DNA of 64,000 nucleotides from Leeuwenhoekiella palythoae (GCF_900130045.1 NZ_FQXT01000003.1:310001-374000); one strand, 5' to 3'; positions 51,337 through 60,717 are shown, counted from the first letter of the stretch. Program-made: numbers and translations. Notes: generated from the sequence alone by a model not told the origin.

Positions 51337-53481
51337 ATGTCAGAACATTATTCATCGGATAAACCAGTCGAAATTGAAAATCAAGATAGGTTTCAGAGAT
51401 ACGGATTTTCTAAAAGAATAGCAGAAACCATAGTTCAAAGGGAAAATGAAGAGGGAATTGTTATTGGAATTTATGGAGCTTGGGGAGAAGGTAAAACTTC
51501 GGTTTTGAACTTTATTAAAAGTGAACTTGACCTAAAAGAAAATATTCTAACACTAACTTTAAATCCTTGGAGATATAATGATGAAGAAAGTTTAATAAAG
51601 AACTTTCTAAACAAAGTCGCTGAAGTTCTTGGTAAAGAGCTAGACACAAATAAAGAAAAACTAGGTAGTTTCATTGAAAAATATGGAACATTTGGTTCTA
51701 TCATTGGTAAGGATGTTTCTGAAATTGGCAAAAATCTTTCAAATGTTGATTTGGAAACACTAAAAAACAGAATTGACGAGTTTCTAAAAGAAAGTGAGAG
51801 CAAATTAGTGATTTTTGTTGATGACATAGATAGACTTGATAAACAAGAAATCTATTCTCTATTTAGGTTAGTCAAATTAACAGCAGATTTCACTAACACT
51901 ACTTATGTTCTTTCTTTTGACGAAAAAATGGTTGCTTCGGCGATAGGAGAACGATTTGGAAAAGGGAATATAGATTCTGGTCATAATTTCTTAGAGAAAA
52001 TCATTCAAGTGCCTTTACAAATCCCCCAGGCTCAGCCAGATGCTTTAAAAAAATATTGTTTTGAATTAGTCGATAATGCAATCAATAAGAGTACATTAGA
52101 ATTAACAAAAGAAGAAGTGCAACGCTTTGTGTCTGCTTTTTCACACAATATATTGTTACGTCTAAAAACACCAAGATTAGCAATTAGATATGGTAATTCA
52201 TTATCATTTGCAATACCACTTTTAAAAGGTGAGGTAAATCACGTTGACTTAATGCTTATTGAAGCAATAAAAGTTTTTTATCCTAAACACTATCTTTTCA
52301 TAAAATCATTTCCTCATTACTTTACTTCTTCATATTCATCTCGTTCAACTTATGGTGATGGTCAATCTGTAAAAGAAAAAAAGGAAGAACTAAAAAAGCA
52401 TTTAGATAAACTGGCTTCTGATTTAACTAAGAATGAGAAAGATGCAATATTTCAATTATTAAAGACCTTGTTTCCTAGATTAAATGAGGCTTTCCATAAT
52501 ACATTCCAGCACGAAGGACACAAACAATGGTTAAAGGAAAAGAGAATTGTTTCAACTAGCTACTTTAAAAGATATTTTTCTTATGCAGTAATCGAAGGAG
52601 AACTTTCAGATGTTATGTTTGAGGAATTTATGCAATCTCTAGAGGCAATAGAGATTAAGGATATAGCTAAAGGAATGAAAGATATTATAAACGAAAGTAG
52701 CCCTGAAAATTTCTTATTTAAAGTAAGAACTTATGAAGACAGTCTTTCTTGGAAAGCTTCACAAAATTTAATTCTAACAATTGCTGTAATGTCAGAGTTG
52801 TTTCCAAAAGGTGATTCGTTTTTTAGTTTTGGTATGGGTGGTGCACAGTCACAAGCTTCAATTTTTATATATAATCTGCTCAAAAATCATAAGGATAATG
52901 ACGAAGTTTTCGAACTGTCAAAAACACTTATGGGAAAAGAAATTCCCTATGACTTTGCATATCAAATAAATAATTGGCTAAGGTCTGGTGAAGGAGAGGA
53001 AAAAATATTTAAACAAGAGCAATATGTAGAATTGGCAACAGTTCTAAGAAAAAGAGCTTTAGAGGAATGCGGTGAATTGCCAATATTCGTAAAGTTCCCA
53101 GATAATATCTTCTATATATTCAGCACTTGGTATGAAAATAATCCTGAAGATTTAGAAAGTTACCTAAAAGGATACATTGATGAAGAGCCAAAATATTTGA
53201 AACAATTATTTCTAGCTTTAACACCGACTGCAACTAGCTCTAATCATCCTGAACCATATAAATCAAATTTTGACAAAGAAGGTTACGATTACATAACAAA
53301 TATTCTCAATAAAGATTATTTACACGCTAAAATCAATGAATATTTCTCGGATGAATTACATCAAGAAGGAGTGAAATTTCAAAGATTCGACCACAATCAG
53401 TCTGAAATTAATATTTTGCGACAATTTGAGCATTGGTATTCAAAAGATGATGGAATTGAAGAAGCAGAAATTGTAGAATAA
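51337..53481 (+). CDS. KAP-family P-loop NTPase, possible defence gene
   Basis: A 714-residue soluble NTPase with Walker A GAWGEGKT at 47-54, Walker B IFVDDIDRLD at 159-168 (Asp162/Asp163) and a following Arg-containing helix, as in the KAP class of STAND-related NTPases. The membrane-helix insertion common in KAP proteins is not seen between the Walker boxes. The C-terminal 400 residues are helical and unassigned. A KAP member, PifA of plasmid F, excludes phage T7, so a defence role is possible. The gene is visibly richer in A/T than its neighbours and sits beside a repeat cluster, which suggests horizontal gain. Confidence 0.85.
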   Translation: MSEHYSSDKPVEIENQDRFQRYGFSKRIAETIVQRENEEGIVIGIYGAWGEGKTSVLNFIKSELDLKENILTLTLNPWRYNDEESLIKNFLNKVAEVLGKELDTNKEKLGSFIEKYGTFGSIIGKDVSEIGKNLSNVDLETLKNRIDEFLKESESKLVIFVDDIDRLDKQEIYSLFRLVKLTADFTNTTYVLSFDEKMVASAIGERFGKGNIDSGHNFLEKIIQVPLQIPQAQPDALKKYCFELVDNAINKSTLELTKEEVQRFVSAFSHNILLRLKTPRLAIRYGNSLSFAIPLLKGEVNHVDLMLIEAIKVFYPKHYLFIKSFPHYFTSSYSSRSTYGDGQSVKEKKEELKKHLDKLASDLTKNEKDAIFQLLKTLFPRLNEAFHNTFQHEGHKQWLKEKRIVSTSYFKRYFSYAVIEGELSDVMFEEFMQSLEAIEIKDIAKGMKDIINESSPENFLFKVRTYEDSLSWKASQNLILTIAVMSELFPKGDSFFSFGMGGAQSQASIFIYNLLKNHKDNDEVFELSKTLMGKEIPYDFAYQINNWLRSGEGEEKIFKQEQYVELATVLRKRALEECGELPIFVKFPDNIFYIFSTWYENNPEDLESYLKGYIDEEPKYLKQLFLALTPTATSSNHPEPYKSNFDKEGYDYITNILNKDYLHAKINEYFSDELHQEGVKFQRFDHNQSEINILRQFEHWYSKDDGIEEAEIVE

Positions 53482-53564
53482 ATACGGCTTACAACATTGT
53501 ATCCTATAAAACCCCCTAGTCCAGTTCTCTAGAATAAATAATTACGTAAAGCAAAACACAAACT

Positions 53565-53687
53565 ATGGGCACTTGGGGACCGGCACTTTTTTCAGATGAT
53601 CTAGCCCTTGAGGTTAAGAGTGCTTTTAAAGATAAGATCGCTTTAGCGCTTTCAAAAATAGAGCTATATAATACTAAGAATCTATGA
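53565..53687 (+). pseudogene. Truncated DUF4259-like fragment (40 codons)
   Basis: ATG 53565 opens a 40-codon frame whose product begins MGTWGPALFSDDLALEVK, the hallmark N-terminus of DUF4259-type proteins, which normally run beyond 100 residues. It stops at TGA 53685-53687, overlapping the ATG of the next gene. The rest of the domain is missing, so it is most likely a remnant left by deletion at the right edge of the KAP island. A functional microprotein coupled to the next gene is the alternative. Confidence 0.6.
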
Positions 53688-54784
53688 AATTAAAACTAAC
53701 ACTTGCCTTTTTGATTATTTGTTGGAGTAAAATGCTTGCGTGTAGTTGTGCCTATGAACCTGACTTCCAAACAAAAGAAGATCTAGAAGAATATCGCTTT
53801 ATAGCTCACGTAAAGGTTCAAGGTGTAGAAGCCGCAGAAGGTATTGATTCAGAATGGCCTATTCATCAAATGAATTTTGAACTCTTAGAACTTTATAAAG
53901 GTGCACCAACAAAAGAGATTCTTGTTTCAGGTTCTCACCCATCTCTTGACGGTTGGACCTCTTGCGATCTGGCTGAACGTGCTGATGAAGAATGGATCAT
54001 TTTTGGGTACTATGATTCGCACAAAGAAAAGCTAATTACAGGGTATTGCACACGTTCAAAAAGGATCAAACGAGCGAATGGCTTTGAGGATCTTAAGTAT
54101 CCTAATCAGCTTACCTTAAAGAAAAAACTACAGCAGGTTTTTGATAAGAAAACAAACCAACCTACCTACGAAGGAGCACGCATCGTTTATTACCCTAATG
54201 GAACCAAACAATTGGAAGAACATTATGAAAATGGGGTTCTTAACGGTAAGCGGTTGTTATATTATCCTAATGAAACGCTTCAAAGCATTCAACAGTATAG
54301 CAATGGCGCAAAAACCGGAAAATTTAAATGGTATTCTGATAAAGAGCAGCTGACCAAAACTGAAACGTTTAAAAATAATTTTCCTGTTGACACCACACTG
54401 ATTTGGCACGAAATCGACACGTCTTATATGAGTTTAAAAATATATTCAGGCCTAAACAACGTAGCTATGGAAGAAGCCAAAAGCATCCTGGCTAAGCCAA
54501 GCCTCTGTATTCAACGTATATTTAATGAACAGGGAGAACTCCTTTCTAACATTACCTATTACCAAAACGGAATTAAAAATGACGAGCACTTGTATTTTCC
54601 TGATCAAAAAAAAGAGCATATCAGATATTACTACAAGAATGGCACATTACGCTCGGAATTGTATAAAGAAAATGGTTTAAATACTGGCGTTTATAAAGAT
54701 TGGGATGAGCAAGGGAAATTATTAAGGTCTTGGGAGTACGATGAAAAAGGAGAAGTCATAGAAGGTTCTAGAAAAGATTATTGA
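53684..54784 (+). CDS. Exported MORN-variant repeat protein with N-terminal TIMP-like Cys motif
   Basis: A 366-residue protein. The signal peptide (1-20, KLTLAFLIICWSKMLA) leads directly into CSCAYEPDF, reminiscent of the start of TIMP/netrin-like domains; residues about 20-150 could be such a beta-barrel. From 155 on there are five or more YwqK/MORN-variant repeats (GARIVYYPNGTKQLEEHYENG, GKRLLYYPNETLQ, HIRYYYKNGTLRSELYKENG, GVYKDWDEQGKLL). Such repeats mediate protein interaction in toxin-antitoxin-annotated families. Function unknown. Confidence 0.75.
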   Translation: MKLKLTLAFLIICWSKMLACSCAYEPDFQTKEDLEEYRFIAHVKVQGVEAAEGIDSEWPIHQMNFELLELYKGAPTKEILVSGSHPSLDGWTSCDLAERADEEWIIFGYYDSHKEKLITGYCTRSKRIKRANGFEDLKYPNQLTLKKKLQQVFDKKTNQPTYEGARIVYYPNGTKQLEEHYENGVLNGKRLLYYPNETLQSIQQYSNGAKTGKFKWYSDKEQLTKTETFKNNFPVDTTLIWHEIDTSYMSLKIYSGLNNVAMEEAKSILAKPSLCIQRIFNEQGELLSNITYYQNGIKNDEHLYFPDQKKEHIRYYYKNGTLRSELYKENGLNTGVYKDWDEQGKLLRSWEYDEKGEVIEGSRKDY

Positions 54785-54856
54785 AAGATCTGTTTCAGAA
54801 CAAATCAAAACTATTGAAAATAAAAAACTTACCACAACATTTAAATTACTCTTCAT

Positions 54857-55195
54857 ATGCTCGGAATACTACTACTCTATTGGATCGGAAAATACTATTA
54901 TAAACTCGCAGAAGCCCACGGTAAAAGCAAATGGGGATATGCGATTCTGGGAATCGTTACGTATTATGCGTGTGCAGTAGTTTCGGGTTTCTTGATGGGT
55001 ATTTTTATAGAGCTGATCTGGCCGGGTGCCGTAGATACTATCAATGAATTTTTATTCGGTTTGATGCTGCTTCCTTTTGGTATTGCCGGCACGTATTTAT
55101 TGTATTACTACTTTAAACGAAACTGGGAAAGCAAAGCTCCCCAACTGGGTGTTGAAGAATTGGGTGCTGGGGAACCTACGGAGACAACGCTTTAA
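54857..55195 (+). CDS. Small two-to-three-helix membrane protein
   Basis: A 112-residue protein with a short N-terminal hydrophobic stretch, two clear membrane helices (about 28-52 and 70-92) and a Glu-rich C-terminal tail. No family recognised. The conserved-looking YYKLAEAHGKSKWGYAILG resembles small inner-membrane proteins found near RDD genes. The RDD gene follows 38 bases later in the same direction. Confidence 0.7.
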   Translation: MLGILLLYWIGKYYYKLAEAHGKSKWGYAILGIVTYYACAVVSGFLMGIFIELIWPGAVDTINEFLFGLMLLPFGIAGTYLLYYYFKRNWESKAPQLGVEELGAGEPTETTL

Positions 55196-55233
55196 AACCG
55201 CTGTTTGGCGATAGCAATTAATATTCAAATAAA

Positions 55234-55692
55234 ATGCAACAAAAATTTAATCACCAACCTCATATTGGCAGACGCATTCTGGCAGCGCTTATTGATTATG
55301 GTCTCATCTACACGTTTATCTATGTTTTTTTGATGAGTTTTGGTACACCTACGACGATGGGTGGTTATAGCATCACAGGGCTTCCTATACTTATTCCTAT
55401 AGCGTTTTGGTTGTTGATGACCATTGGTTTAGAAAGTGGATTGGGCGGCACTTTAGGCAACTCCATTGTAGGTTTAAAAGCTATTCCTCAAAATGGTCGT
55501 AATCGCAAGCTTAGCTTTTCAGAGTCCTTTAAAAGGCATTTTTTAGACCTGGTTGATATGTCTTTTTTAGGATTGCCTGCGATACTCTTATTAAAACGAA
55601 CTGAAAAATGTCAACGCTTTGGAGATCTTTGGGCCAAAACTATTGTGGTCAAAATGAGTTCGCTGGAAACGCCTGCTACATCAAGATCCTGA
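55234..55692 (+). CDS. RDD-family membrane protein
   Basis: A 152-residue inner-membrane protein. The RDD signature is present as GRRILAALIDYGLIYTF (Arg and Asp in the first helix), followed by the GNSIVGLKAI segment and a second half with SFSESFKRHFLDLVDM. Three hydrophobic helices are visible. The role of the family (ion transport is proposed for some) is unknown here. Confidence 0.88.
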   Translation: MQQKFNHQPHIGRRILAALIDYGLIYTFIYVFLMSFGTPTTMGGYSITGLPILIPIAFWLLMTIGLESGLGGTLGNSIVGLKAIPQNGRNRKLSFSESFKRHFLDLVDMSFLGLPAILLLKRTEKCQRFGDLWAKTIVVKMSSLETPATSRS

Positions 55693-55746
55693 GACGGACT
55701 TACATCAAAGCAGAAGTTTTATACGACTTTTAAAGTTACTTTGAGG

Positions 55747-55832
55747 TGCGTGCGCGATTGCATCGCGTACCTCTTTTAGGTTTTATTCAAGCTCGTAACA
55801 TACTGCCGCGCCCGCTGCATGACTTTGCAGTA
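55747..55832 (-). pseudogene. Relic of an AGCS symporter gene 3' end
   Basis: On the minus strand this stretch encodes KVMQRARQYVTSLNKT and a TAA at 55778-55776, matching the C-terminus KVMQRARQYFTSLNKV of the intact AGCS symporter. The similarity continues through the hairpin downstream of the stop. Compared with 57053-57140 it is about 85% identical by eye over roughly 80 bases. No further upstream part of the symporter gene remains, so this is a decayed duplicate 3' end. Confidence 0.8.
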
Positions 55833-55994
55833 AAAAGCCGAATTATCGTGCGAAACTAATCGGCTTGATTTTATTTAAACTCCTTCTAAAGCGCTAAAAA
55901 ACGCAATTCAGCCTAACTACTATACAGTTGAGGATCTTTTATTCCCCGGAGCAGAGCTCACGTGCTAGCTTCGTCACTTCTAAAACAAGAAAGG

Positions 55995-56978
55995 ATGAAG
56001 AAAATAGTAAAGCGTATACTCGTATTTATAGGAATTAATTTGTGTTTGTATCTGATCGCAGTAGTGGTATTGATCAACTGGCCTATTCCGCAGAAAGTAC
56101 CCGCCAAGAACTACGATTATACTTCTATTGATACCATAGCGGTAAAGACCTATCCGCATCAGGAAGAATGGATTAGCATGCGTGATGGTGCTGCTTTGTT
56201 CAGCCGACGCTACGCTGCAAATTGTAAAACGGTGCTGCTTTTACTACACGGCAGTGGTTCTGAAAGCAGGTATTTGCAAAGCTTAGCCGGTAGGCTTGCA
56301 CAAGAAGATCTGGCTACGGTACTTACGCCCGACCTAAGAGGCCACGGCCGTAATCTACTACTACACTCTGATATTGATCATATAGGCCAACTCGAAGAAG
56401 ATCTGGAAGACTTCCTCTTTTATGCACAGCACGAACTGCAAGCTGAGAAGATTGTTCTCGCAGGGCACTCTTCCGGTGGTGGTCTGGTCCTGCGGTATCT
56501 TGCAAGCGCAAAACACCCTCAAGTGGATCAAGCTATCTTACTCGCTCCCTACCTGGGTCACGATGCTCCTACGGTAAAACAAAACAGCGGTGGCTGGGTA
56601 AGTGTAGGCGTAAAACGTTGGGTGGGTCTGGCGATGCTGAATGGTATCGGGGTAACGGCATACAACGATAAACCTGTGCTCTTTTTCAATCGGCCAAAAG
56701 CTTACGAAGATCCGTTACAAGCACCATCCTACTCCTACCGTATGGCGGTGAACTTTGCACCTACACATTACCAACATGATATCATTAAACTAAAAACACC
56801 AACCCTGGTCCTCGTAGGCAATGCCGATGAAAGCTTCTATCCAGAGCGTTTTCAGGAAGTCTTTGAACCCGCCGCTGCATTTACTAGGGTGCAACGCATC
56901 CCTAAAGCCAATCATTTGAATATTATCAAAAATGAGGAAGTGCTGACGCAGATTAGGGAACTTTTGTTGGAAGAATAG
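55995..56978 (+). CDS. Membrane-anchored alpha/beta hydrolase
   Basis: With ATG 55995 (AAGG just upstream) the protein has 327 residues; a GTG at 55962 would add 11. An N-terminal membrane anchor (about 8-28, LVFIGINLCLYLIAVVVLI) is followed by an alpha/beta hydrolase with oxyanion HGSGSES, nucleophile elbow GHSSGG near 160, acidic residue in VGNADESF and His in ANHLNI. A lysophospholipase-like esterase is likely, but the substrate is unknown. It lies between the broken and the intact AGCS 3' ends. Confidence 0.87.
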   Translation: MKKIVKRILVFIGINLCLYLIAVVVLINWPIPQKVPAKNYDYTSIDTIAVKTYPHQEEWISMRDGAALFSRRYAANCKTVLLLLHGSGSESRYLQSLAGRLAQEDLATVLTPDLRGHGRNLLLHSDIDHIGQLEEDLEDFLFYAQHELQAEKIVLAGHSSGGGLVLRYLASAKHPQVDQAILLAPYLGHDAPTVKQNSGGWVSVGVKRWVGLAMLNGIGVTAYNDKPVLFFNRPKAYEDPLQAPSYSYRMAVNFAPTHYQHDIIKLKTPTLVLVGNADESFYPERFQEVFEPAAAFTRVQRIPKANHLNIIKNEEVLTQIRELLLEE

Positions 56979-57078
56979 GTCTGGAATAGTCCAAAACCAC
57001 CCAAGACCTTTGACACGTAAGCTTTTAAAAAGCGTATTTAGTATATATGTTGGTGCGCGATTTCATCGCGTACCGCTT

Positions 57079-58452
57079 TTAAACCTTATTTAAGCTCGTA
57101 AAATACTGTCGAGCCCGCTGCATCACTTTAGGAGCGAGGATAAGCGTAGCCAACATCGTTGGGATCGCCATTAATGCAAAAAAGGTATCGATCAAGTTGA
57201 TCATTAGATCTAGCGAAGTGGTCGCACCGATTAAAATACTAGCGATGTAAAAGTAATTGTACCAGTGTTTGTGACGCGTTCCGAAGATAAAGGCCAAACA
57301 TTTAGAGCCGTAGTACGAATAGCTGAATAACGAACTGATACTGAACACCGCAATACATACCAATAACACATAGGGTCCGTAGCCGGGTATACTGTCGCTA
57401 AAGGCTTTAGCAGTAAGGGTTACGCCGTTGGCTTCACTAGTTTGCCAAACCCCGGTCACCAAAATACACAAGGCTGTAAGGGTACACACGATCACGGTAT
57501 CAATAAACGGACCCAGCATTGCCACGAGTCCTTCACGAATGGGTTCTTCCGTCTTTGCGGCACCGTGTGCCATAGGTGCGGTACCTATTCCCGCTTCGTT
57601 AGAAAACGCACCCCGCCGAATACCCAAAACGATCAAAGCGCCTAACATTCCGCCAAACATAGGATCACCAGTGTAGTTGTTCGCTGCAAACGCATCGGTA
57701 AAAATAAGCTGTAGGTAGCGCGGTACCTCAGCGGCATTTATAAATAGAATCGCCAGCACCGCTATAAAATACAGCACCACCATCGCAGGCACCATTTTAC
57801 TCGCCGTTTTACTGATGCGGTTGAGTCCGCCCAGGATCACGATCCCTGTGATGACTGCCAGTACAATACCGATGCTCAGATCAGTAGCAAAGCCTTTTTC
57901 AATTCCGTTAGGCACCAGTAAAATATCATTAACGGCTTGCGTGAGTTGGTTTACGTTAAATACCGGCAAAGCGCCCACAAGTCCGGCAATACTAAAAAAC
58001 ACCGCAAGGGGTTTCCAAGATTTGCCCAAACCTTCGGTAATAAAATACATGGGTCCGCCTTGCAACGTTCCCGAGTCATCTTTTCCACGGAATAAAATTG
58101 CCAAGGTACAGGTAAAGAATTTGGTACTCATCCCTACCAAGGCACTGATCCACATCCAGAACACCGCACCGGGACCACCCACAGCAATAGCTACAGCTAC
58201 ACCGGCAATATTGCCCATTCCTACGGTACTGGACAAAGCCGTCATCAACGCCTGAAAGTGACTGATCTCCCCGGGATCATCAGGATTATCATACTTTCCG
58301 CGCAATACCTGAATGGCGTGCCCAAAGTATTTGAAGGGAAGAAACCGCGAATACACTAATAAAAACAGTCCGCCACCAATTAATAAAAATAAGAGTGGCA
58401 AACCCCATACAAATGAGGCAGTTTCAGCGATCCATTGATTCAATACGTCCAT
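57079..58452 (-). CDS. AGCS-family alanine/glycine:cation symporter
   Basis: A 457-residue inner-membrane transporter with about 11 helices that imports small neutral amino acids with Na+ or H+. Family signatures: TVGMGNIAGVAVAIAVGGPG near 75, FFTCTLAILFRGKD, GGLNRISKTASKMVP near 205 and RRGAFSNEAGIGTAPMAHGA near 280. The stop is followed on the minus strand by a hairpin (GTACGCGAT/ATCGCGCAC) at about 57053-57073 that may act as a terminator. A decayed copy of this 3' end lies at 55747-55832. Confidence 0.93.
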   Translation of the reverse strand: MDVLNQWIAETASFVWGLPLLFLLIGGGLFLLVYSRFLPFKYFGHAIQVLRGKYDNPDDPGEISHFQALMTALSSTVGMGNIAGVAVAIAVGGPGAVFWMWISALVGMSTKFFTCTLAILFRGKDDSGTLQGGPMYFITEGLGKSWKPLAVFFSIAGLVGALPVFNVNQLTQAVNDILLVPNGIEKGFATDLSIGIVLAVITGIVILGGLNRISKTASKMVPAMVVLYFIAVLAILFINAAEVPRYLQLIFTDAFAANNYTGDPMFGGMLGALIVLGIRRGAFSNEAGIGTAPMAHGAAKTEEPIREGLVAMLGPFIDTVIVCTLTALCILVTGVWQTSEANGVTLTAKAFSDSIPGYGPYVLLVCIAVFSISSLFSYSYYGSKCLAFIFGTRHKHWYNYFYIASILIGATTSLDLMINLIDTFFALMAIPTMLATLILAPKVMQRARQYFTSLNKV

Positions 58453-58496
58453 ACACGTTTAGATTGATTCGTTAAAAATAGAAAAGCCTCAGCAAA

Positions 58497-58615
58497 TTAC
58501 TCCGATTTGGCGTCGCCAATGAGCTACCTCGGGTTAAAACATCAAGGCATTGGTTAAAACAAATTCTAAGTTCTAGGCATCCCGATAGCTATCGGGATAG
58601 GTTACTCCGATTTGG
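58497..58615. repeat. Direct repeat TTACTCCGATTTGG flanking a palindrome
   Basis: TTACTCCGATTTGG occurs at 58497-58510 and 58602-58615. Between them, at 58579-58598, is the 20-bp perfect palindrome ATCCCGATAGCTATCGGGAT, related to that at 50201. This arrangement resembles a small inserted repeat element with duplicated flanks. Confidence 0.65.
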
Positions 58616-58619
58616 TAGA

Positions 58620-58660
58620 ACCAAAAAAACCGAAAAGAGTACTACCTCTTTTCGGTTTGT
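58620..58660 (-). terminator. Terminator of purC (minus strand)
   Basis: AAACCGAAAAGAG (58627-58639) and CTCTTTTCGGTTT (58646-58658) form a perfect 13-bp stem; on the minus strand it is followed by a T-run. Confidence 0.85.
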
Positions 58661-58683
58661 AAATATTTAGATTGCTCTCAACC

Positions 58684-59637
58684 TTATGCGTTCAAGTAGT
58701 TCAACACATTGGTTTCAATACGCTTGTCAATATCCGAAAGGTCTGCCTTTACAAAAGTTTCCCCGGTGATATTCTCATACAACTCGATATAACGCTCAGA
58801 AACAGTCTCGATATACGCATCAGTCATCTCAGGTAAGGTTTGCCCTTCTAAGCCCTGAAAACCGTTGCTGATAAGCCATTGGCGCACAAACTCTTTAGAC
58901 AATTGCTTTTGCGCTTCGCCTTTTTCCTGACGCTCCGCATAGCCGTCTGCATAAAAGTAGCGTGACGAATCTGGGGTGTGGATCTCATCAATGAGTACAA
59001 TCTCCCCTTCGGCCGTTTTACCAAACTCATATTTGGTATCTACGAGGATGAGTCCACGCTCGGCAGCGATCTCCGTCCCACGCTGAAAAAGCTTATGGGT
59101 ATAATCTTCTAATACCGCATAGTCTTCCGCAGAGACAATTCCGCGTTTTAGAATATCTTCTTTAGAGATGTCCTCATCGTGATCACCCATTTCGGCTTTG
59201 GTCGCCGGAGTAATGATAGGTTGCGGAAACTTATCATTTTCCTTCATACCTTCCGGTAACGGCACACCACACAGCATACGTTTTCCGGCTTTGTATTCTC
59301 GAGCCGCGTGCCCGCTCATATAGCCACGAATCACCATCTCTACTTTAAAGGGTTCGCACTTCTTCCCTACCGCCACATTAGGATCTGGCGTCGCTGCCAG
59401 CCAGTTAGGCACCAGGTCTTCGGTATTGCGCATCATTTTAGTCGCGATCTGATTGAGGATCTGTCCTTTGTAAGGGATTCCCTTAGGCATCACCACATCA
59501 AACGCGCTCAAGCGGTCGGTAGCGATCATTACCAAAAGGTCGTTGTCAAGGCTGTACACCTCGCGCACTTTACCCTTATAAACATTAGTTTGCCCCGGAA
59601 ATGTATAATTTGTATCCGTTATGGTTTTATTTGACAT
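58684..59637 (-). CDS. purC: Phosphoribosylaminoimidazole-succinocarboxamide synthase (SAICAR synthase)
   Basis: A 317-residue ATP-dependent ligase that joins CAIR and aspartate in purine synthesis. It is of the longer yeast-like form. Motifs: [11 protein letters not shown] at about 19-29, [29 protein letters not shown], and the ATP-site LVDTKYEFG and [13 protein letters not shown]. It lies 16 bases downstream of phoH in the same orientation, and ends at a strong terminator. Confidence 0.96.
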   Translation of the reverse strand: MSNKTITDTNYTFPGQTNVYKGKVREVYSLDNDLLVMIATDRLSAFDVVMPKGIPYKGQILNQIATKMMRNTEDLVPNWLAATPDPNVAVGKKCEPFKVEMVIRGYMSGHAAREYKAGKRMLCGVPLPEGMKENDKFPQPIITPATKAEMGDHDEDISKEDILKRGIVSAEDYAVLEDYTHKLFQRGTEIAAERGLILVDTKYEFGKTAEGEIVLIDEIHTPDSSRYFYADGYAERQEKGEAQKQLSKEFVRQWLISNGFQGLEGQTLPEMTDAYIETVSERYIELYENITGETFVKADLSDIDKRIETNVLNYLNA

Positions 59638-59653
59638 TGTATGTATTCTAGGT

Positions 59654-60607
59654 TTAATCTCTGTTTTCTATGGCTTTGTAGGCAGCGATCACTTTCTTCA
59701 CGAGACGATGACGTATCACATCTTTATCATCCAGATAGATCATCCCTACTCCGTCAACATCTTTAAGTACCAAAAGCGCTTCTTTGAGTCCGCTGATCAC
59801 ACGACGCGGAAGGTCTATCTGTCCCGGGTCACCGGTGATCAAGAATTTGGCGTGTTTCCCCATACGGGTTAAAAACATCTTCATCTGTGCGTGGGTGGTG
59901 TTTTGCGCTTCATCAAGAATCACAAACGCATTATCTAAAGTACGCCCACGCATAAACGCCATAGGAGCGATCTGGATCACGCCTTTCTCGATAAAGCTTT
60001 CTAACTTCTCATGCGGAATCATATCACGCAATGCATCGTACAACGGCTGCATATACGGATCTAATTTTTCTTTTAGATCTCCCGGTAAGAAGCCCAAGTT
60101 CTCCCCTGCTTCTACCGCAGGACGGGTAAGAATGATGCGCTTTACTTGTTTTTCTTTCAAAGCTTTAACCGCAAGAGCTACACCGGTATAGGTTTTTCCG
60201 GTTCCCGCTGGACCAATGGCAAATACCATATCGTTCTTGCGTGCCATATCTACCAGTTTGCGCTGGTTTGCCGTTTGTGCTTTGATGAGTTTTCCGCCAA
60301 CGCCGTGTACGAGAATTTCGCCACTTTGAGGTGATGTCTCGTAGTCTTCGCGGCTATCGCTGGTAAGCACACGCTCTATCATATTTTCGTCAAGCTTGTT
60401 GTACTTCGCAAAATGCTCCAGCAACATCGTGATGCGTTTATCAAACTCTTCGAGAAGATCTTCGTCGCCATAGGCCTTAATATGATTGCCCCGGGCGACC
60501 AGTTTTAATTTAGGAAAGTACTTCTTAAGAAGTTCTATATTGGCGTTGTTCTGACCAAAGAATTCCCTTGGTGTGATCTCTGAAAGTTCGATGATAAGTT
60601 CGTTCAA
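59654..60607 (-). CDS. PhoH-like ATPase
   Basis: A 317-residue cytoplasmic P-loop ATPase. Walker A GPAGTGKT lies near 137, followed by the PhoH signature [20 protein letters not shown] and Walker [15 protein letters not shown]-like region may be present in the N-terminal 100 residues. Roles in RNA metabolism and stress are proposed for the family. The start is TTG 60607, followed by [17 protein letters not shown]; no better ATG exists nearby. It shares a divergent promoter region with the DUF62 gene. Confidence 0.92.
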   Translation of the reverse strand: MNELIIELSEITPREFFGQNNANIELLKKYFPKLKLVARGNHIKAYGDEDLLEEFDKRITMLLEHFAKYNKLDENMIERVLTSDSREDYETSPQSGEILVHGVGGKLIKAQTANQRKLVDMARKNDMVFAIGPAGTGKTYTGVALAVKALKEKQVKRIILTRPAVEAGENLGFLPGDLKEKLDPYMQPLYDALRDMIPHEKLESFIEKGVIQIAPMAFMRGRTLDNAFVILDEAQNTTHAQMKMFLTRMGKHAKFLITGDPGQIDLPRRVISGLKEALLVLKDVDGVGMIYLDDKDVIRHRLVKKVIAAYKAIENRD

Positions 60608-60646
60608 AAGCGGAAGAATTTTATAAAAAAACTAGTTAATTATCTT

Positions 60647-60670
60647 TAGTTTTGTGCTCTAACAAATGTA
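60647..60670. promoter_or_regulatory. Divergent -7 boxes for phoH and the DUF62 gene
   Basis: TAGTTTTG at 60647-60654 on the plus strand and TACATTTG on the minus strand (60670 to 60663) both fit TAnnTTTG and point away from each other, toward the DUF62 gene and phoH. The -33 elements are weak. Confidence 0.4.
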
Positions 60671-60717
60671 ACCAAATTTAGTAACTATCCTCCCTAAAAA
60701 TATCAACAATACCACCT

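Noticed and set aside
57815-58255. 146-codon plus-strand ORF opposite the AGCS gene
   Set aside because: Antisense shadow of conserved transmembrane coding sequence.
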